In this document: positions 1 through 9,237 of the stretch, in pieces
How positions within the stretch are numbered: position 1 is the first letter of the stretch
Layout: each line of letters starts with the position of its first letter
NCBI GenBank assembly: GCA_016790175.1
Contig: JAEUPI010000138.1
Location: 1-48,840, forward strand
DNA: 48,840 nt
Reading direction: 5' to 3'
DNA from: Burkholderiaceae bacterium
Lineage (GTDB): Bacteria > Pseudomonadota > Gammaproteobacteria > Burkholderiales > Burkholderiaceae_C
Position numbers and translations under genes: made by a program
Notes under the pieces: generated by a model
Database searches by the model: none
What the model saw: only the letters and a program-made list of their open reading frames with translations
What the model was told of the DNA's origin: nothing

Positions 1-398
1 TCGCGCTCGGCCATGTACTCGGCCAATGCGTCCCAGAGCGCCAGGATCACACCGCCATCGCGAAAGCGCGCATCGATGCAGGCCCGCCCGAGCTCGGCCA
101 TGCGCGGGCGGATCGGGGCGAGCGCGCTCAGATCGAACTCCTGGTCGCTGTAAAGCCCACCGGCCGCGAGGGCCTGGTCGGGCATCAGCACACGGTAGGT
201 CCCGATCACCGGCCCGTCGCGCCCGTCGCGCACGAGCAGGTGATCGCACAAGGCGTCGAACTCGTCGGCATCCAGGCCATGACGTCCGTTCAGTGTGCGG
301 GCGCCCATCTCGAGCGCGAACACACGGTAGCGCAGGCGTTGCGCTTCGCGGACCTCGGCCCAGGTACTGGCCCAGGCCACCTGCAGCTTCTCACCCAT
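1..398 (-). CDS. OlsB-like GNAT N-acyltransferase, 3' end outside window
   Basis: The reading frame is open from an ATG at 398 to the window edge (132 codons). It begins MGEKLQVAWAST and carries RLRYRVFALEMG near residue 22 and MAELGRACIDARFRDGG near residues 98-114. These are the N-terminal half and the ELGR-C-I/V core of the acyltransferase family that includes OlsB (ornithine lipid synthesis, acyl-ACP dependent) and hemolysin-like acyltransferases. The start is supported by a good ribosome site, AAGGAG, about 6 nt upstream. It is divergent from pstS. Ornithine lipids replace phospholipids under phosphate limitation in many proteobacteria, so a position back to back with the Pho-regulated pst operon is suggestive, but the substrate is inferred from family resemblance. 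The C-terminus is missing. Confidence 0.72.
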   Translation of the reverse strand, partial: MGEKLQVAWASTWAEVREAQRLRYRVFALEMGARTLNGRHGLDADEFDALCDHLLVRDGRDGPVIGTYRVLMPDQALAAGGLYSDQEFDLSALAPIRPRMAELGRACIDARFRDGGVILALWDALAEYMAER

Positions 399-510
399 GC
401 ACTCTCCTTCGGCTCCCGGCGCGACAGACCGGTCGCACACGAATGTGCGTGCCCGAGGTGACAGGGCGATGGCAGCGGCACGACAGCGGCGTGACTGCGG
501 CCGGCGCAAG

Positions 511-566
511 CTGTCATCGATGAGTCGCCGGACTGTCACGAAACCGTCATGGTCCACCCCTACAGT
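511..566 (+). promoter_or_regulatory. Tandem PHO boxes and -10 of the pst-pho operon
   Basis: Four heptamers recur every 11 bp: CTGTCAT (511), GAGTCGC (522, degenerate), CTGTCAC (533) and CCGTCAT (544). Positions 533-550 form a classical 18-bp PHO box, and 511-528 a weaker one. Ten bases after the box is TACAGT (561-566), the spacing at which PhoB-P replaces the -35 contact. PhoB is encoded at 5140, so the operon should be autoregulated. The 36 nt between the -10 and the pstS start hold a Shine-Dalgarno at 590-595. Confidence 0.88.
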
Positions 567-601
567 GCCTCAAACCCACTGTGAACGCGAAAGGAACGCA
601 A

Positions 602-1612
602 ATGACGCACTCCTACCATCCGATGCGCCGCGCTGTTGGCATCGCCGTGACGCTGGCCCTGGCCGGTGCCGCGATGTCGGTCCAGGCACAGGTGGTCAAG
701 ATCGACGGCTCGTCGACGGTCTATCCGGTCACCGAAGGCGTGGCCGAGGATTTCCAGAAGCTGAAGAAGGGTGCCGTGAAGGTCACCGTCGGCATCTCGG
801 GCACGGGTGGCGGCTTCAAGAAGTTCTGCCGCGGCGAGACGGACATCTCCAACGCGTCGCGGCCGATCCTCGAGAAGGAAATGGCCGACTGCCGGGCGGC
901 AGGCATCGAGTATTTCGAGTTGCCGGTGGCCTTCGACGCGCTGACGGTGGTGATGAATCCGAAGAACACCTTCCTGAAGCAGATCACCGTCGAGGAGCTC
1001 AAGAAGATCTGGGAACCCTCCGCGCAGGGCAAGATCACGCGCTGGAACCAGGTCAACGCCGCATGGCCCGATGCACCGATCAAGCTGTTCGGCGCCGGCT
1101 CGGACTCAGGCACGTTCGACTACTTCACCGAAGCCGTGACCGGCAAGGCGAAATCCAGCCGTGGCGACTACACCGCCAGCGAAGACGACAACGTGCTGGT
1201 GCAGGGCGTCTCGCAGGACGTGAACGCGATCGGCTATTTCGGCTATGCCTACTACGCCGAGAACCAGGCCAAGCTCAAGTCCGTGCCGGTGGTCGAGAAG
1301 GCGGGCAAGCCGGCCGTCGCGCCCAGCGAGAAGACAGTGCTCGACGGCAGCTACCAACCGCTGTCGCGCCCGATCTTCATCTATGTCAACACCAAGTCGC
1401 TGGCCAAGCCGGAGGTCAAGGAGTTCGTCGACTTCTACATGAAGGAAGGCGCGCGCCTGGCCAAGGAAGTGAAGTACGTGCCGCTGCCGGCCAAGGCCTA
1501 TCAGATGAACCAGGAACACCTGGCCAAAGGCAAGAAGGGCACGGTGTTCGGCGGCGTGGCCGAGGTCGGCGTGACCATCGAGGCGCTGCTGGCTCGCGAA
1601 GCCAAGCTCTGA
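602..1612 (+). CDS. pstS: Phosphate ABC transporter, periplasmic phosphate-binding protein
   Basis: 336 residues. It binds periplasmic phosphate and delivers it to PstCA. A Sec signal peptide covers residues 1-29 (RR pair, hydrophobic stretch, cleavage after VQA). Phosphate-site motifs follow: IDGSSTVYPVTEG at about 33-45, GISGTGGGFKKF, and FGAGSDSGTFDYF. I chose ATG 602 because AAAGGA lies at 590-595; an in-frame GTG at 581 would overlap that ribosome site. It is the first gene of the operon, directly behind the PHO boxes. A 74-nt gap with a small hairpin separates it from pstC, a usual arrangement that lets pstS mRNA outlive the distal message. Confidence 0.95.
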   Translation: MTHSYHPMRRAVGIAVTLALAGAAMSVQAQVVKIDGSSTVYPVTEGVAEDFQKLKKGAVKVTVGISGTGGGFKKFCRGETDISNASRPILEKEMADCRAAGIEYFELPVAFDALTVVMNPKNTFLKQITVEELKKIWEPSAQGKITRWNQVNAAWPDAPIKLFGAGSDSGTFDYFTEAVTGKAKSSRGDYTASEDDNVLVQGVSQDVNAIGYFGYAYYAENQAKLKSVPVVEKAGKPAVAPSEKTVLDGSYQPLSRPIFIYVNTKSLAKPEVKEFVDFYMKEGARLAKEVKYVPLPAKAYQMNQEHLAKGKKGTVFGGVAEVGVTIEALLAREAKL

Positions 1613-1641
1613 ACGGTGGCGGGGGGTCGGTGCCGCGCGAT

Positions 1642-1655
1642 GCGGCTCCGGCCGC
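1642..1655 (+). other. Intercistronic hairpin between pstS and pstC
   Basis: GCGGC (1642-1646) pairs with GCCGC (1651-1655) around a TCCG loop, and GGGTC (1624-1628) can pair with GACCC (1661-1665) outside it. There is no T-tract, so a role in stabilising the pstS 3' end is more likely than full termination. This is inferred from base pairing only. Confidence 0.4.
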
Positions 1656-1686
1656 GCCGAGACCCGGGCGCAACGGGGATCCTAGA

Positions 1687-2652
1687 ATGACCATAACGAC
1701 GACCACCGACGCTCCCGTGCAGGTCACAGCCACCGACGCGGCCGCGCGACTGGCCGACTATGCGAAGCTCAAGCGACAGCGAAAGCTCCGCGAACGACTC
1801 ATCGAAACCGTGCTGCTGGCGGCAGCCTGCGTCTCGGTGGTCACGACCATCGGCATCGTCTACATCCTGGTCAAGGAGTCGGTGCTGTTCTTCTCGCATG
1901 TGTCGGTTTGGACCTTCCTGACCGACCGGCAGTGGACGCCGTTGTTCGACGACGCGCACTTCGGCATCATGGTCCTGCTCGCCGGCACGGTGAGCAGTTC
2001 ACTGGTGGCGCTATCGATCGCGATTCCGCTGGGCACGATCATCGCGATCTACCTGTCGGAGTTCGCCGGCCACAAGACGCGCGAAACGATGAAGCCGCTG
2101 CTGGAACTGCTGTCCGGCGTGCCGACCATCATCTACGGCTACTTCGCGCTGCTCTTCGTGACGCCCCTGCTGCAGAAGCTGATTCCCGAACTGCCGGGCT
2201 TCAATGTGCTCGCGGCGGGCATCGTGATGGGCATCATGATCATCCCGTACGTGTCGTCACTGGCCGAGGACGCCATGCGCTCGGTACCGATGAGCCTGCG
2301 CGAAGGCTCGTATGCGATGGGCGCCACCCGGCTGCAGACGGCGCTGAAAGTGGTGGTGCCGGCGGCGCTGTCGGGCATCGCGGCGGCCTATATCCTGGGC
2401 ATCTCGAGGGCGGTGGGTGAAACGATGATTCTGGCGGTCGCGGCCGGCATGCAGCCCAACCTGACGCTGAACCCGCTGGAGCCGGCGGCGACCATCACCA
2501 GCTACATCGTGCAAGTGGCCCTCGGTGACCTGCCGCACGGCAGCGTGGGCTACCAGACCATTTTCGCCGCCGGTCTGATGCTGATGCTGCTGACGCTGTT
2601 GTTCAACCTGATCGGCTATTGGATGCGCCGGCGCTTCCGCGAGGCCTACTGA
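1687..2652 (+). CDS. pstC: Phosphate ABC transporter permease PstC
   Basis: 321 residues with about six membrane spans, forming with PstA the channel for phosphate. The permease coupling loop is clear: SLREGSYAMGATRLQTALKVVVPAALSGI, followed by ISRAVGETM typical of PstC/PstA. The frame is open far upstream, but only the ATG at 1687 fits: everything before it overlaps pstS in another frame, and the protein beginning MTITTTTDA has the family length. There is no strong Shine-Dalgarno. Its stop overlaps the pstA start (ATGA at 2652). Confidence 0.95.
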   Translation: MTITTTTDAPVQVTATDAAARLADYAKLKRQRKLRERLIETVLLAAACVSVVTTIGIVYILVKESVLFFSHVSVWTFLTDRQWTPLFDDAHFGIMVLLAGTVSSSLVALSIAIPLGTIIAIYLSEFAGHKTRETMKPLLELLSGVPTIIYGYFALLFVTPLLQKLIPELPGFNVLAAGIVMGIMIIPYVSSLAEDAMRSVPMSLREGSYAMGATRLQTALKVVVPAALSGIAAAYILGISRAVGETMILAVAAGMQPNLTLNPLEPAATITSYIVQVALGDLPHGSVGYQTIFAAGLMLMLLTLLFNLIGYWMRRRFREAY

Positions 2653-3587
2653 TGAACACCGAGACTGTCGCAGCCAAGCGGGACTCGCTGCGTGCGCTGA
2701 TCCGAAGCCACAAGCGCTGGGACGCGACCTTCGGGGTGCTCGGCCTGCTGGCGATGATGGTGGGCGTGCTGACGCTGGCGGCGCTCTTCACCGGCATGGC
2801 CATCGACGGCATTCCGCGCCTGTCGGCGGAGTTCTTCACGAGCTTTCCGTCGCGCCGGGCGTCGCAGGCCGGGATCCTCTCGGCCTGGATCGGCTCGGCG
2901 CTGGTGATGCTCGTCACTGCCTTCTTCGCCGTGCCGGTCGGCATCGCCGGTGCGGTGTACCTGGAAGAGTATGCGAAGAAGAACTGGTTGACCGACGTCA
3001 TCGAGATCAACATCACGAACCTGGCCGGCGTGCCGTCGATCGTCTATGGCCTGCTGGCGCTCGGGCTGTTCGTCTACAGCTTCGGGTTCGGCCAGAGCAT
3101 TCTCACGGCCGGCCTGACGCTGGCGCTGCTGATTCTTCCGATCGTGATCGTCACCACGCGCGAAGCGCTGCGCGCGATTCCGCAGCATGTGCGCGAGGGC
3201 GCCTATGCCTGCGGTGCCACGCAGTGGCAGGTGGTGCAGCATCACCTGCTGCCGTACAGCACGCCCGGCATTCTGACTGGCGTGATCATCGCGTTGTCGC
3301 GGGCGATCGGAGAAACGGCGCCGATCATCACCATCGGCGCGCTCACCTTCATCGCCTTCCTGCCGCCGGTGCCTTTCGCCGGCGAGCCGGCCGCCGGGGC
3401 GTTCGACTGGTTGTTCTCGCCGTTCACCGTGATGCCGATCCAGATCTTCAACTGGACCTCGCGGCCCGATCCGGCCTTTCACCAGAACGCCGCGGCCGCG
3501 AGCTTCGTGCTGGTGTTCATGACCTTGGGCATGAACGCGCTGGCGATCTGGCTTCGTTACCGCATGCGCAAGAACATCAAGTGGTAG
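2652..3587 (+). CDS. pstA: Phosphate ABC transporter permease PstA
   Basis: 311 residues, the second membrane subunit of the phosphate importer. About six hydrophobic spans are seen. The coupling motif is [20 protein letters not shown], and [12 protein letters not shown] matches the PstA signature. The start at 2652 shares its A with the pstC stop codon, indicating translational coupling. An in-frame ATG at 2619 lies inside pstC and would add 11 unconserved residues, so it was not used. Confidence 0.95.
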   Translation: MNTETVAAKRDSLRALIRSHKRWDATFGVLGLLAMMVGVLTLAALFTGMAIDGIPRLSAEFFTSFPSRRASQAGILSAWIGSALVMLVTAFFAVPVGIAGAVYLEEYAKKNWLTDVIEINITNLAGVPSIVYGLLALGLFVYSFGFGQSILTAGLTLALLILPIVIVTTREALRAIPQHVREGAYACGATQWQVVQHHLLPYSTPGILTGVIIALSRAIGETAPIITIGALTFIAFLPPVPFAGEPAAGAFDWLFSPFTVMPIQIFNWTSRPDPAFHQNAAAASFVLVFMTLGMNALAIWLRYRMRKNIKW

Positions 3588-3609
3588 CCGCCACCATGGG
3601 ACACATCGA

Positions 3610-4404
3610 ATGACTTCGACGATCACGCTGCCGGCGAAGGCGCCGGCGATGAAGGCCGAATCGAAGGATCTGGACTTCTACTACGGCGACTTCAAGGCGC
3701 TGACGGCCGTGACGATGCCGGTGTACGAGCACAAGGTCACGGCGCTCATCGGGCCCAGCGGCTGCGGCAAGAGCACGTTCCTGCGCTGTTTCAACCGGAT
3801 GCATGACCTCTATCCGGGCCATCGGTACGATGGCAGCATCCACCTGCATCCGGACCAGGTGGACGTGCTTCACCACTCGGTCGATCCGATCGAGGTGCGC
3901 ATGCGCGTGTCGATGGTGTTCCAGAAGCCCAATCCGTTTCCGAAGTCGATCTTCGAGAACGTGGTCTACGGCCTGCGGGTGCGAGGCGAACGCTCGCGCA
4001 GCTATCTGCAGGACAAGTGCGAAGCGGCCCTCAAGGGCGCGGCACTCTGGCTCGAGGTGAAGGACAGACTGGACGAGGTGGCGGTCAACCTCTCGGGCGG
4101 CCAACAGCAGCGACTGTGCATCGCACGCGCGCTCGCCACCGACCCCGAGATCCTGCTGTTCGACGAGCCGACCTCGGCGCTGGATCCGATCGCCACCGGC
4201 AGCATCGAGGAGCTGATCGGCGCCATCAAGGACAAGGTGACCATCCTGATCGTCACGCACAACATGCAGCAGGCGGCGCGGGTGTCGGACTTCGTGGCCT
4301 ACATGTACCTCGGCGAGCTGATCGAGTTCGGCGAGACGCGGGAGATCTTCATGAAGCCCAAGCGCCGGGAGACCGAGGACTACATCACCGGGCGCTTCGG
4401 TTGA
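3610..4404 (+). CDS. pstB: Phosphate ABC transporter ATP-binding protein
   Basis: 264 residues, the cytoplasmic ATPase of the transporter. Seen directly: Walker [10 protein letters not shown] (48-56, Lys54), the PstB-specific CFNRMHDL just after it, signature LSGGQQQR (161-168), Walker [13 protein letters not shown] with Asp185 and Glu186, and the switch His in IVTHNM. Length and motifs are standard. It follows pstA by 22 nt and precedes phoU by 13 nt. Confidence 0.97.
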   Translation: MTSTITLPAKAPAMKAESKDLDFYYGDFKALTAVTMPVYEHKVTALIGPSGCGKSTFLRCFNRMHDLYPGHRYDGSIHLHPDQVDVLHHSVDPIEVRMRVSMVFQKPNPFPKSIFENVVYGLRVRGERSRSYLQDKCEAALKGAALWLEVKDRLDEVAVNLSGGQQQRLCIARALATDPEILLFDEPTSALDPIATGSIEELIGAIKDKVTILIVTHNMQQAARVSDFVAYMYLGELIEFGETREIFMKPKRRETEDYITGRFG

Positions 4405-4417
4405 ACGGGAGTAGCCC

Positions 4418-5125
4418 ATGAGCGACAAGCACATCTCCACGCAGTTCGACGCCGAGCTGAGCGACATCTGCACCCGCGTGCTCGAGATGGGGGGCATGGC
4501 CGAGGCGCAGGTCGCGCAGGCGGTCTATGCACTCACCAACTTCAGCGGCGAGACGGCAAGCCAGGTGCTGTCGCGCGAGGAGCAGCTCAACCAGCTCGAG
4601 GTGCAGATCGACCGCGAGCTGTCGACCATCATCGCGCGGCGCCAGCCGACCGCGCGCGATCTGCGCCTGCTGCTGGCCGTGTCGAAGACCATCGCCAATC
4701 TCGAGCGGGTGGGCGACGAGGCCGCCCGTATCGCGCGTACGGTTCAGCGGCTGCTGAATGCTGGGGTGTCCAGCCGCATGCGGCTGCCGGTGGGCGATCT
4801 GGCGTTCGAGACCGACATGGCGGTGCGTCAGCTGCGCAAGGTGCTGGACGCGTTTGCGCGGCTCGATGTCGAGTCGGCGGTCGATGTGCTCAAGCACGAT
4901 GACCAGATCGACCGCGAGTTCGAGGGCCTGATGCGCAAGCTGATCACCTACATGATGGAAGATCCGCGCACGATCTCGGCGAGCATCGATCTCGTGTTCG
5001 TCGCCAAGGCGATCGAACGGGTCGGTGACCATGCCAAGAACGTCGCCGAGGGCATCATCTACATCGTCAAGGGGACCGACGTGCGCCACAATCCGCCCGA
5101 CGCCGTGGCGTCACTGGTTCGCTGA
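4418..5125 (+). CDS. phoU: PhoU, phosphate signalling adaptor
   Basis: 235 residues, all-helical, with two PhoU repeats: residues about 15-100 (motif LERVGDEAARIAR) and 115-220 (motif IERVGDHAKNVAEG). The paired E-R-V-G-D-x-A sequences bind metal in the family. PhoU links transporter state to the PhoR kinase and keeps the regulon off when phosphate is plentiful. It lies between pstB and phoB, so the whole sensing circuit is in one transcript. The ribosome site upstream (GGGAG) is good. Confidence 0.95.
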   Translation: MSDKHISTQFDAELSDICTRVLEMGGMAEAQVAQAVYALTNFSGETASQVLSREEQLNQLEVQIDRELSTIIARRQPTARDLRLLLAVSKTIANLERVGDEAARIARTVQRLLNAGVSSRMRLPVGDLAFETDMAVRQLRKVLDAFARLDVESAVDVLKHDDQIDREFEGLMRKLITYMMEDPRTISASIDLVFVAKAIERVGDHAKNVAEGIIYIVKGTDVRHNPPDAVASLVR

Positions 5126-5139
5126 GGGCCGATCACCCG

Positions 5140-5841
5140 ATGAGTCGCGTTCTGATCGTCGAAGACGAGGTGGCGATCGCCGAGCTGGTCGCAATCAACT
5201 TGCGCCATGCAGGACACGATGTCGTGTTGGCCAGCTCCGCCGAGCAGGCACAGGCCGAGGTGGATGCCGTGTTGCCAGACCTCGTGGTGCTCGACTGGAT
5301 GCTGCCGGGGCAGTCCGGGCTGGCTTTGGCGCGCCGCTGGCGTGCCGACGCCCGCACCAAGGCGCTTCCGGTGATCATGCTGACGGCACGCGGGGAAGAG
5401 GTCGATCGCATTGCCGGCCTGGACGCCGGCGCCGACGACTATCTCGTGAAGCCGTTCTCGACGCAGGAACTGCTGGCGCGCATTCGCGCGGTGCTTCGGC
5501 GAAAGGCGCCGGAGGCGTTGGAGCAGACCGTGCAGATCGCGGGCCTTCGCGTGGAGCCGGACACTCGACGCGTTCTGGCAGACCAGCAGGAGCTGAAGTT
5601 GGGGCCGACGGAATTCAAGCTGCTGCATTTCCTGATGACGCACCCCGAGCGTGTGCACAGCCGAAAACAGCTGCTCGACCGCGTCTGGGGCGACCATGTG
5701 TTCATCGAGGAACGCACGGTCGACGTGCACGTCAAGCGCTTGCGCGACGCGCTGGCGCCGGCCGGGTGTTCCGGACTCATCGAGACCGTGCGTGGCGTGG
5801 GCTATCGGCTGGCGCGACAGCCCGCGGCGATGCCCGCCTGA
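5140..5841 (+). CDS. phoB: Phosphate regulon response regulator PhoB
   Basis: 233 residues. The receiver domain (1-120) has acidic residues EDE near the N-terminus, phospho-acceptor Asp52 in VVLDWMLPG, Thr in MLTARGEE and Lys in DDYLVKPFS. A winged-helix OmpR/PhoB output domain follows (about 130-228), with TEFKLLHFLMTHPERVHSR and VDVHVKRLRDAL. It binds PHO boxes such as those at 511-550. Placing phoB-phoR directly behind pstSCAB-phoU is common in betaproteobacteria, whereas E. coli has them elsewhere. Confidence 0.96.
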   Translation: MSRVLIVEDEVAIAELVAINLRHAGHDVVLASSAEQAQAEVDAVLPDLVVLDWMLPGQSGLALARRWRADARTKALPVIMLTARGEEVDRIAGLDAGADDYLVKPFSTQELLARIRAVLRRKAPEALEQTVQIAGLRVEPDTRRVLADQQELKLGPTEFKLLHFLMTHPERVHSRKQLLDRVWGDHVFIEERTVDVHVKRLRDALAPAGCSGLIETVRGVGYRLARQPAAMPA

Positions 5842-5856
5842 GTCCGCTCGCGGACG

Positions 5857-7161
5857 ATGCACTGGCTCCTGCCACGGATCTTGCTGACTCTGATGGCCGG
5901 TGCCGTGGGCGCCGGCCTGGGCTTGGCGCTGGCCAACTGGACCGACCTGCGCAGCCTCGGCATGCTGCTCGGCGCGGCGACCGGTATCGGGTTGATCGTG
6001 GCCGTGGATGTGCTGCGGGCGCGCCGGCTGTTGAGCTGGCTTCGCGAAGCCCGGACCGATCGCGCCCCGCATCACACGGGATTCTGGGGCGAGATGGGTT
6101 ACCGCGTGGAGCGGGCGCTCCAGGCGCGTGACAAGGATCTGCAAGCGGCAAGGCAGCGCATCGAACAGTTCCTGTCAGCGATCGAGGCATCGCCCAACGG
6201 CGTCGTCATGCTCGATGCGCAGGGACAGCTGTTGTGGTGCAACTCGACGGCGGCAGACCATCTGGGACTCGATCCACTGCGCGATCTGCAGCAACCGATC
6301 ACGAATCTCGTCCGAGCGCCGGAGTTCGTTGCGCATCTTCATGCCGGCACGCCCGAAGAGCCGGTGCAGTTTTCGATTCCGGGGCGGCCCGGGACGCTGT
6401 CGATCATCGTGCGGCCGTACGGCGACGGTCAGCGTCTGCTGCTCACACAGGACGTGACCGAGCGGTTGCGTGTCGACGGCATGCGACGCGACTTTGTGGC
6501 CAACGTTTCACATGAGATCCGCACGCCGCTGACCGTGGTCAGCGGCTTCATAGAAACGATGAGTCAGCTGGAGCCGACCGCCGCCGAACGCAAACGCATG
6601 CTGGAGCTGGTGGCCGAGCAGACACAGCGCATGCGCACGCTCGTCGACGATTTGCTGAGCCTGGCCCAACTCGAGGGCAGCCCTCGGCCATCGGGTGATA
6701 CCTGGGTCGACGTGCATGCATTGATGCAGCGGGTGCTCGCCGATGGCCGGGCGCTGTCGGCGGGACGCCATCGGATCGAGGTCGACGAAGGGCCTGGAGG
6801 TGCCATCGCCGGCAACGAGGCCGAACTGCTCAGCGCATTCGGCAACCTGATGAGCAATGCCGTGCGCTACACGCCGCAAGGCGGGCGGATTGAAATCCTT
6901 TGGCAACGTCGCGGCAACGGCAGCGGCGCATTCGAGGTGCGTGATACCGGTCCCGGCATCTCGGCGGACCATTTGCCTCGGCTCGGCGAACGTTTCTACC
7001 GCGTCGACAGCGGCCGCTCGCGCGCGAGCGGCGGCACCGGGCTCGGCCTGGCCATAACCAAGCATGCCGTGATGCGTCACGGCGGCGAAATGCAGGTGGA
7101 GAGCGTTCTCGGCGAAGGCTCAACCTTCCGCCTTGTGTTTCCTCCAGCGCGCGTGCGATGA
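5857..7161 (+). CDS. phoR: Phosphate regulon sensor histidine kinase PhoR
   Basis: 434 residues. Two N-terminal membrane spans (about 4-24 and 33-50) have almost no periplasmic loop, as in E. coli PhoR, which senses PstSCAB/PhoU rather than phosphate itself. A PAS domain lies at about 105-200. The H-box FVANVSHEIRTPLT has phospho-acceptor His219. The ATPase domain has NLMSNAVRYTPQGG (N box), VRDTGPGIS (G1) and GGTGLGLAI (G2). It phosphorylates PhoB. Its stop is only 7 nt from the convergent gene ending at 7169, with no obvious terminator between them. Confidence 0.95.
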   Translation: MHWLLPRILLTLMAGAVGAGLGLALANWTDLRSLGMLLGAATGIGLIVAVDVLRARRLLSWLREARTDRAPHHTGFWGEMGYRVERALQARDKDLQAARQRIEQFLSAIEASPNGVVMLDAQGQLLWCNSTAADHLGLDPLRDLQQPITNLVRAPEFVAHLHAGTPEEPVQFSIPGRPGTLSIIVRPYGDGQRLLLTQDVTERLRVDGMRRDFVANVSHEIRTPLTVVSGFIETMSQLEPTAAERKRMLELVAEQTQRMRTLVDDLLSLAQLEGSPRPSGDTWVDVHALMQRVLADGRALSAGRHRIEVDEGPGGAIAGNEAELLSAFGNLMSNAVRYTPQGGRIEILWQRRGNGSGAFEVRDTGPGISADHLPRLGERFYRVDSGRSRASGGTGLGLAITKHAVMRHGGEMQVESVLGEGSTFRLVFPPARVR

Positions 7162-7168
7162 GTCCGAC

Positions 7169-8827
7169 TCAGCGGCGGCGATAGACCAGCGTCACGTCGT
7201 CGCGGTCGGTCGGCCGGGCTTCGCTCGCCACCAGGGTCCAGCCTGGCAGCGTCGGGGGACGCGCCACGCGTTTGGTGCTGACCAGCAGCACCTGGCAGGG
7301 GCCGCGTGACGCGCCGTCGGTTGCGTCGACGGTCCATCGGCCGTGCACCTCGAGGGCTGCCACCAGGGCGCGATGCATGCCGGGCGCGGCGACACAACCG
7401 CTTTGGCCCACATGCTTAGCCAGTTGGATCACATGGGCGCGATAGCTGCGGGCGTAGTCGAGCACCGGCAGCCACAGCGTCATCAGCAAGGTCCAGGCCA
7501 GCACCACACCGCCGGCCGGCAGCACCAGGCTGCGCCACAGTGCCGCGCGCTGTCGAGACGTGCGCCAGCGCACCAGCCACAGCCATGCCGCGCTGGCCGT
7601 CACGGCGGCCGTGAGCGCCAACAGTGAAAACTGAGAGACGTACCCCGGCGCGAGCTTCGCAACGTTGGCTGCGGGCTTGGCCGGCACCCCGGTGTGCAGC
7701 GACAGGTAGATCACCCAGATCGCGATCGCTCCCACGGTGAAGAAGAACACCGAGAACCAGTCGATCGCCGAGCTGGTGCTTCGCTGCAAGGTCGGTAGTG
7801 CGAATGCCGCGAGCACCGCGATGCCGGGAATACCGAGCATGAGCGCGCGATCGGATCCGCCCATGGTGACGTTGGCTGCGAGCGCGGTCACGAGAATCGT
7901 CAGCGGCACCGCGATATGGCGCCGCAGCAGCTGAAATCGCCAACGCCACAGCGTCCACAGCGCCAGCGGCCAGGCGGGCCAGAGGAACCACAGCCATTGA
8001 CGCGCAATGGACCCCAATGTGGAAGCATCGAGCGAGTGCGCTGCGCGCCAGGTCCAGGCACCGATCAGTCCGGCAGCCGCGGCGGCCAGCGCCGTCGCAC
8101 CCAGCACCCAGGGCGCGAAACGCCGCACGGGCTCGAAGCTGGACTGACGGCAGATCAATGCGCCGACCAAGCCGATCACGGCGGCCATCGTGGGTGCGCC
8201 GCTGCAGGCCAGCGCCGGCAGCGCGACCAGTATGGCCAACCGCACTCGCAGGCGCCGGTAGGGCGCCGCTGCCAGCGCCCATTGCGCAAGCGCCACCGAC
8301 GCGAGTTGCGCAAGCTCCGGAGTGGTTTCATGTCCGAGTTGAAGCAGGCCCAATGTGGCCACCACCGCCAGGACCGACGCATCGGCCATCGCCCTTGCAT
8401 AGTCCACCGTGCCGGCACCGCCGCCGAAGGCGAACTCCAGCGGTTGCGCCGCTTCGGTGCGGGCGAGCGCGAAGCACGCATACCAGAGGGCTGACAGGGT
8501 CAGCACGAGCAGCAGCGCAAATGCAACGCGTGCTGCGAGCGCCGGATCGAGCCACGGGCTCGTCAGCCAGATGGCTGCGGCGCCCAGCCAGTGCGGCAGC
8601 AATGCCGGGTCTGCCGGCACACCGCCCAGCGTAGGTGTCCACCACGACGACCGGCCTTCGGCCATGGCCAGCATCTGACCAAACGCCGTGAGGTCGGCGT
8701 TCTTCCAGGGATCGCGGCCGAACAGGCCGGGCAGCACATAGGCGGCACACAGCAACAGCAAGGCCTGGCGTGGCAGCGCGCGTGCCGCGTCCTGGGTCAC
8801 CAGTGCAGGGATGGGTGTGACGGTCAC
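7169..8827 (-). CDS. Putative GT-C (ArnT/PMT-like) membrane glycosyltransferase
   Basis: 552 residues, very hydrophobic, with roughly ten to twelve membrane spans and a soluble C-terminal tail of about 100 residues. After the first span it has GLFGRDPWKNADLTAFGQM, the place where GT-C enzymes such as ArnT and PMT carry an acidic catalytic pair in a first periplasmic loop. Here one Asp precedes PWKN and another follows it. By family analogy it would move a sugar from a polyprenyl-phosphate donor to an envelope acceptor, but no substrate can be read from the sequence. The start is a GTG at 8827. It is on the same strand as rpmE2 but separated from it by a terminator, and convergent with phoR. 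Confidence 0.6.
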   Translation of the reverse strand: MTVTPIPALVTQDAARALPRQALLLLCAAYVLPGLFGRDPWKNADLTAFGQMLAMAEGRSSWWTPTLGGVPADPALLPHWLGAAAIWLTSPWLDPALAARVAFALLLVLTLSALWYACFALARTEAAQPLEFAFGGGAGTVDYARAMADASVLAVVATLGLLQLGHETTPELAQLASVALAQWALAAAPYRRLRVRLAILVALPALACSGAPTMAAVIGLVGALICRQSSFEPVRRFAPWVLGATALAAAAAGLIGAWTWRAAHSLDASTLGSIARQWLWFLWPAWPLALWTLWRWRFQLLRRHIAVPLTILVTALAANVTMGGSDRALMLGIPGIAVLAAFALPTLQRSTSSAIDWFSVFFFTVGAIAIWVIYLSLHTGVPAKPAANVAKLAPGYVSQFSLLALTAAVTASAAWLWLVRWRTSRQRAALWRSLVLPAGGVVLAWTLLMTLWLPVLDYARSYRAHVIQLAKHVGQSGCVAAPGMHRALVAALEVHGRWTVDATDGASRGPCQVLLVSTKRVARPPTLPGWTLVASEARPTDRDDVTLVYRRR

Positions 8828-8865
8828 AGGTGGGCAATGATGCCGCAGTGCGCGGGGGGCACGAA

Positions 8866-8889
8866 AAAGGGCAGCCGAAGCTGCCCTTT
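8866..8889 (-). terminator. Intrinsic terminator after rpmE2
   Basis: A perfect 10-bp stem AAAGGGCAGC / GCTGCCCTTT encloses a 4-nt loop. Read on the minus strand the loop is UUCG and the stem runs into five U residues. It starts 19 nt after the rpmE2 stop. Confidence 0.85.
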
Positions 8890-8907
8890 CGTTCGCTATG
8901 CGGCCTG

Positions 8908-9168
8908 CTACTTCTTGAGTCCGACGCGGGCGAACTTGTTGCGGAACTTCTCGACGCGGCCGCCCAGGCTGTCGACGCTCTTTTGCGTGCCGGTATAGAA
9001 CGGGTGCGATTCGCTGGTGGTCTCGAGCTTCACGAGCGGGAGCTCACGACCGTCGTCCATCTTCACGGTCTCCTTGGTTTGCACGCAGGAGCGGGTCACG
9101 AACTTGAAACCGTTGGACAGGTCCACGAAGCAGACTTCGCGGTAGCCGGGGTGAATGCCTTCTTTCAT
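8908..9168 (-). CDS. rpmE2: 50S ribosomal protein L31 type B
   Basis: 86 residues beginning [20 protein letters not shown], the type B L31 signature. It has two lone cysteines but no paired CxxC zinc sites, so it is the zinc-independent paralogue, which in many bacteria replaces zinc-binding L31 when zinc is short. ATG 9168 is preferred to the in-frame upstream start at 9195, because the conserved protein starts here and GAGG lies just upstream. It follows rho on the same strand, a common neighbourhood for L31 genes. No Zur-type operator could be recognised upstream. Confidence 0.93.
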   Translation of the reverse strand: MKEGIHPGYREVCFVDLSNGFKFVTRSCVQTKETVKMDDGRELPLVKLETTSESHPFYTGTQKSVDSLGGRVEKFRNKFARVGLKK

Positions 9169-9237
9169 GGGTGCCTCGTTGGGGTGGGTAGCCACGCCTC
9201 GTGGATCGGGCGCACTTGCCGGGGAGGGTAAACGCGA

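Noticed and set aside
397-1686. A long upstream extension of the pstC frame running through pstS
   Set aside because: It overlaps the whole of pstS in another frame and would precede the conserved PstC N-terminus with Arg-rich nonsense.
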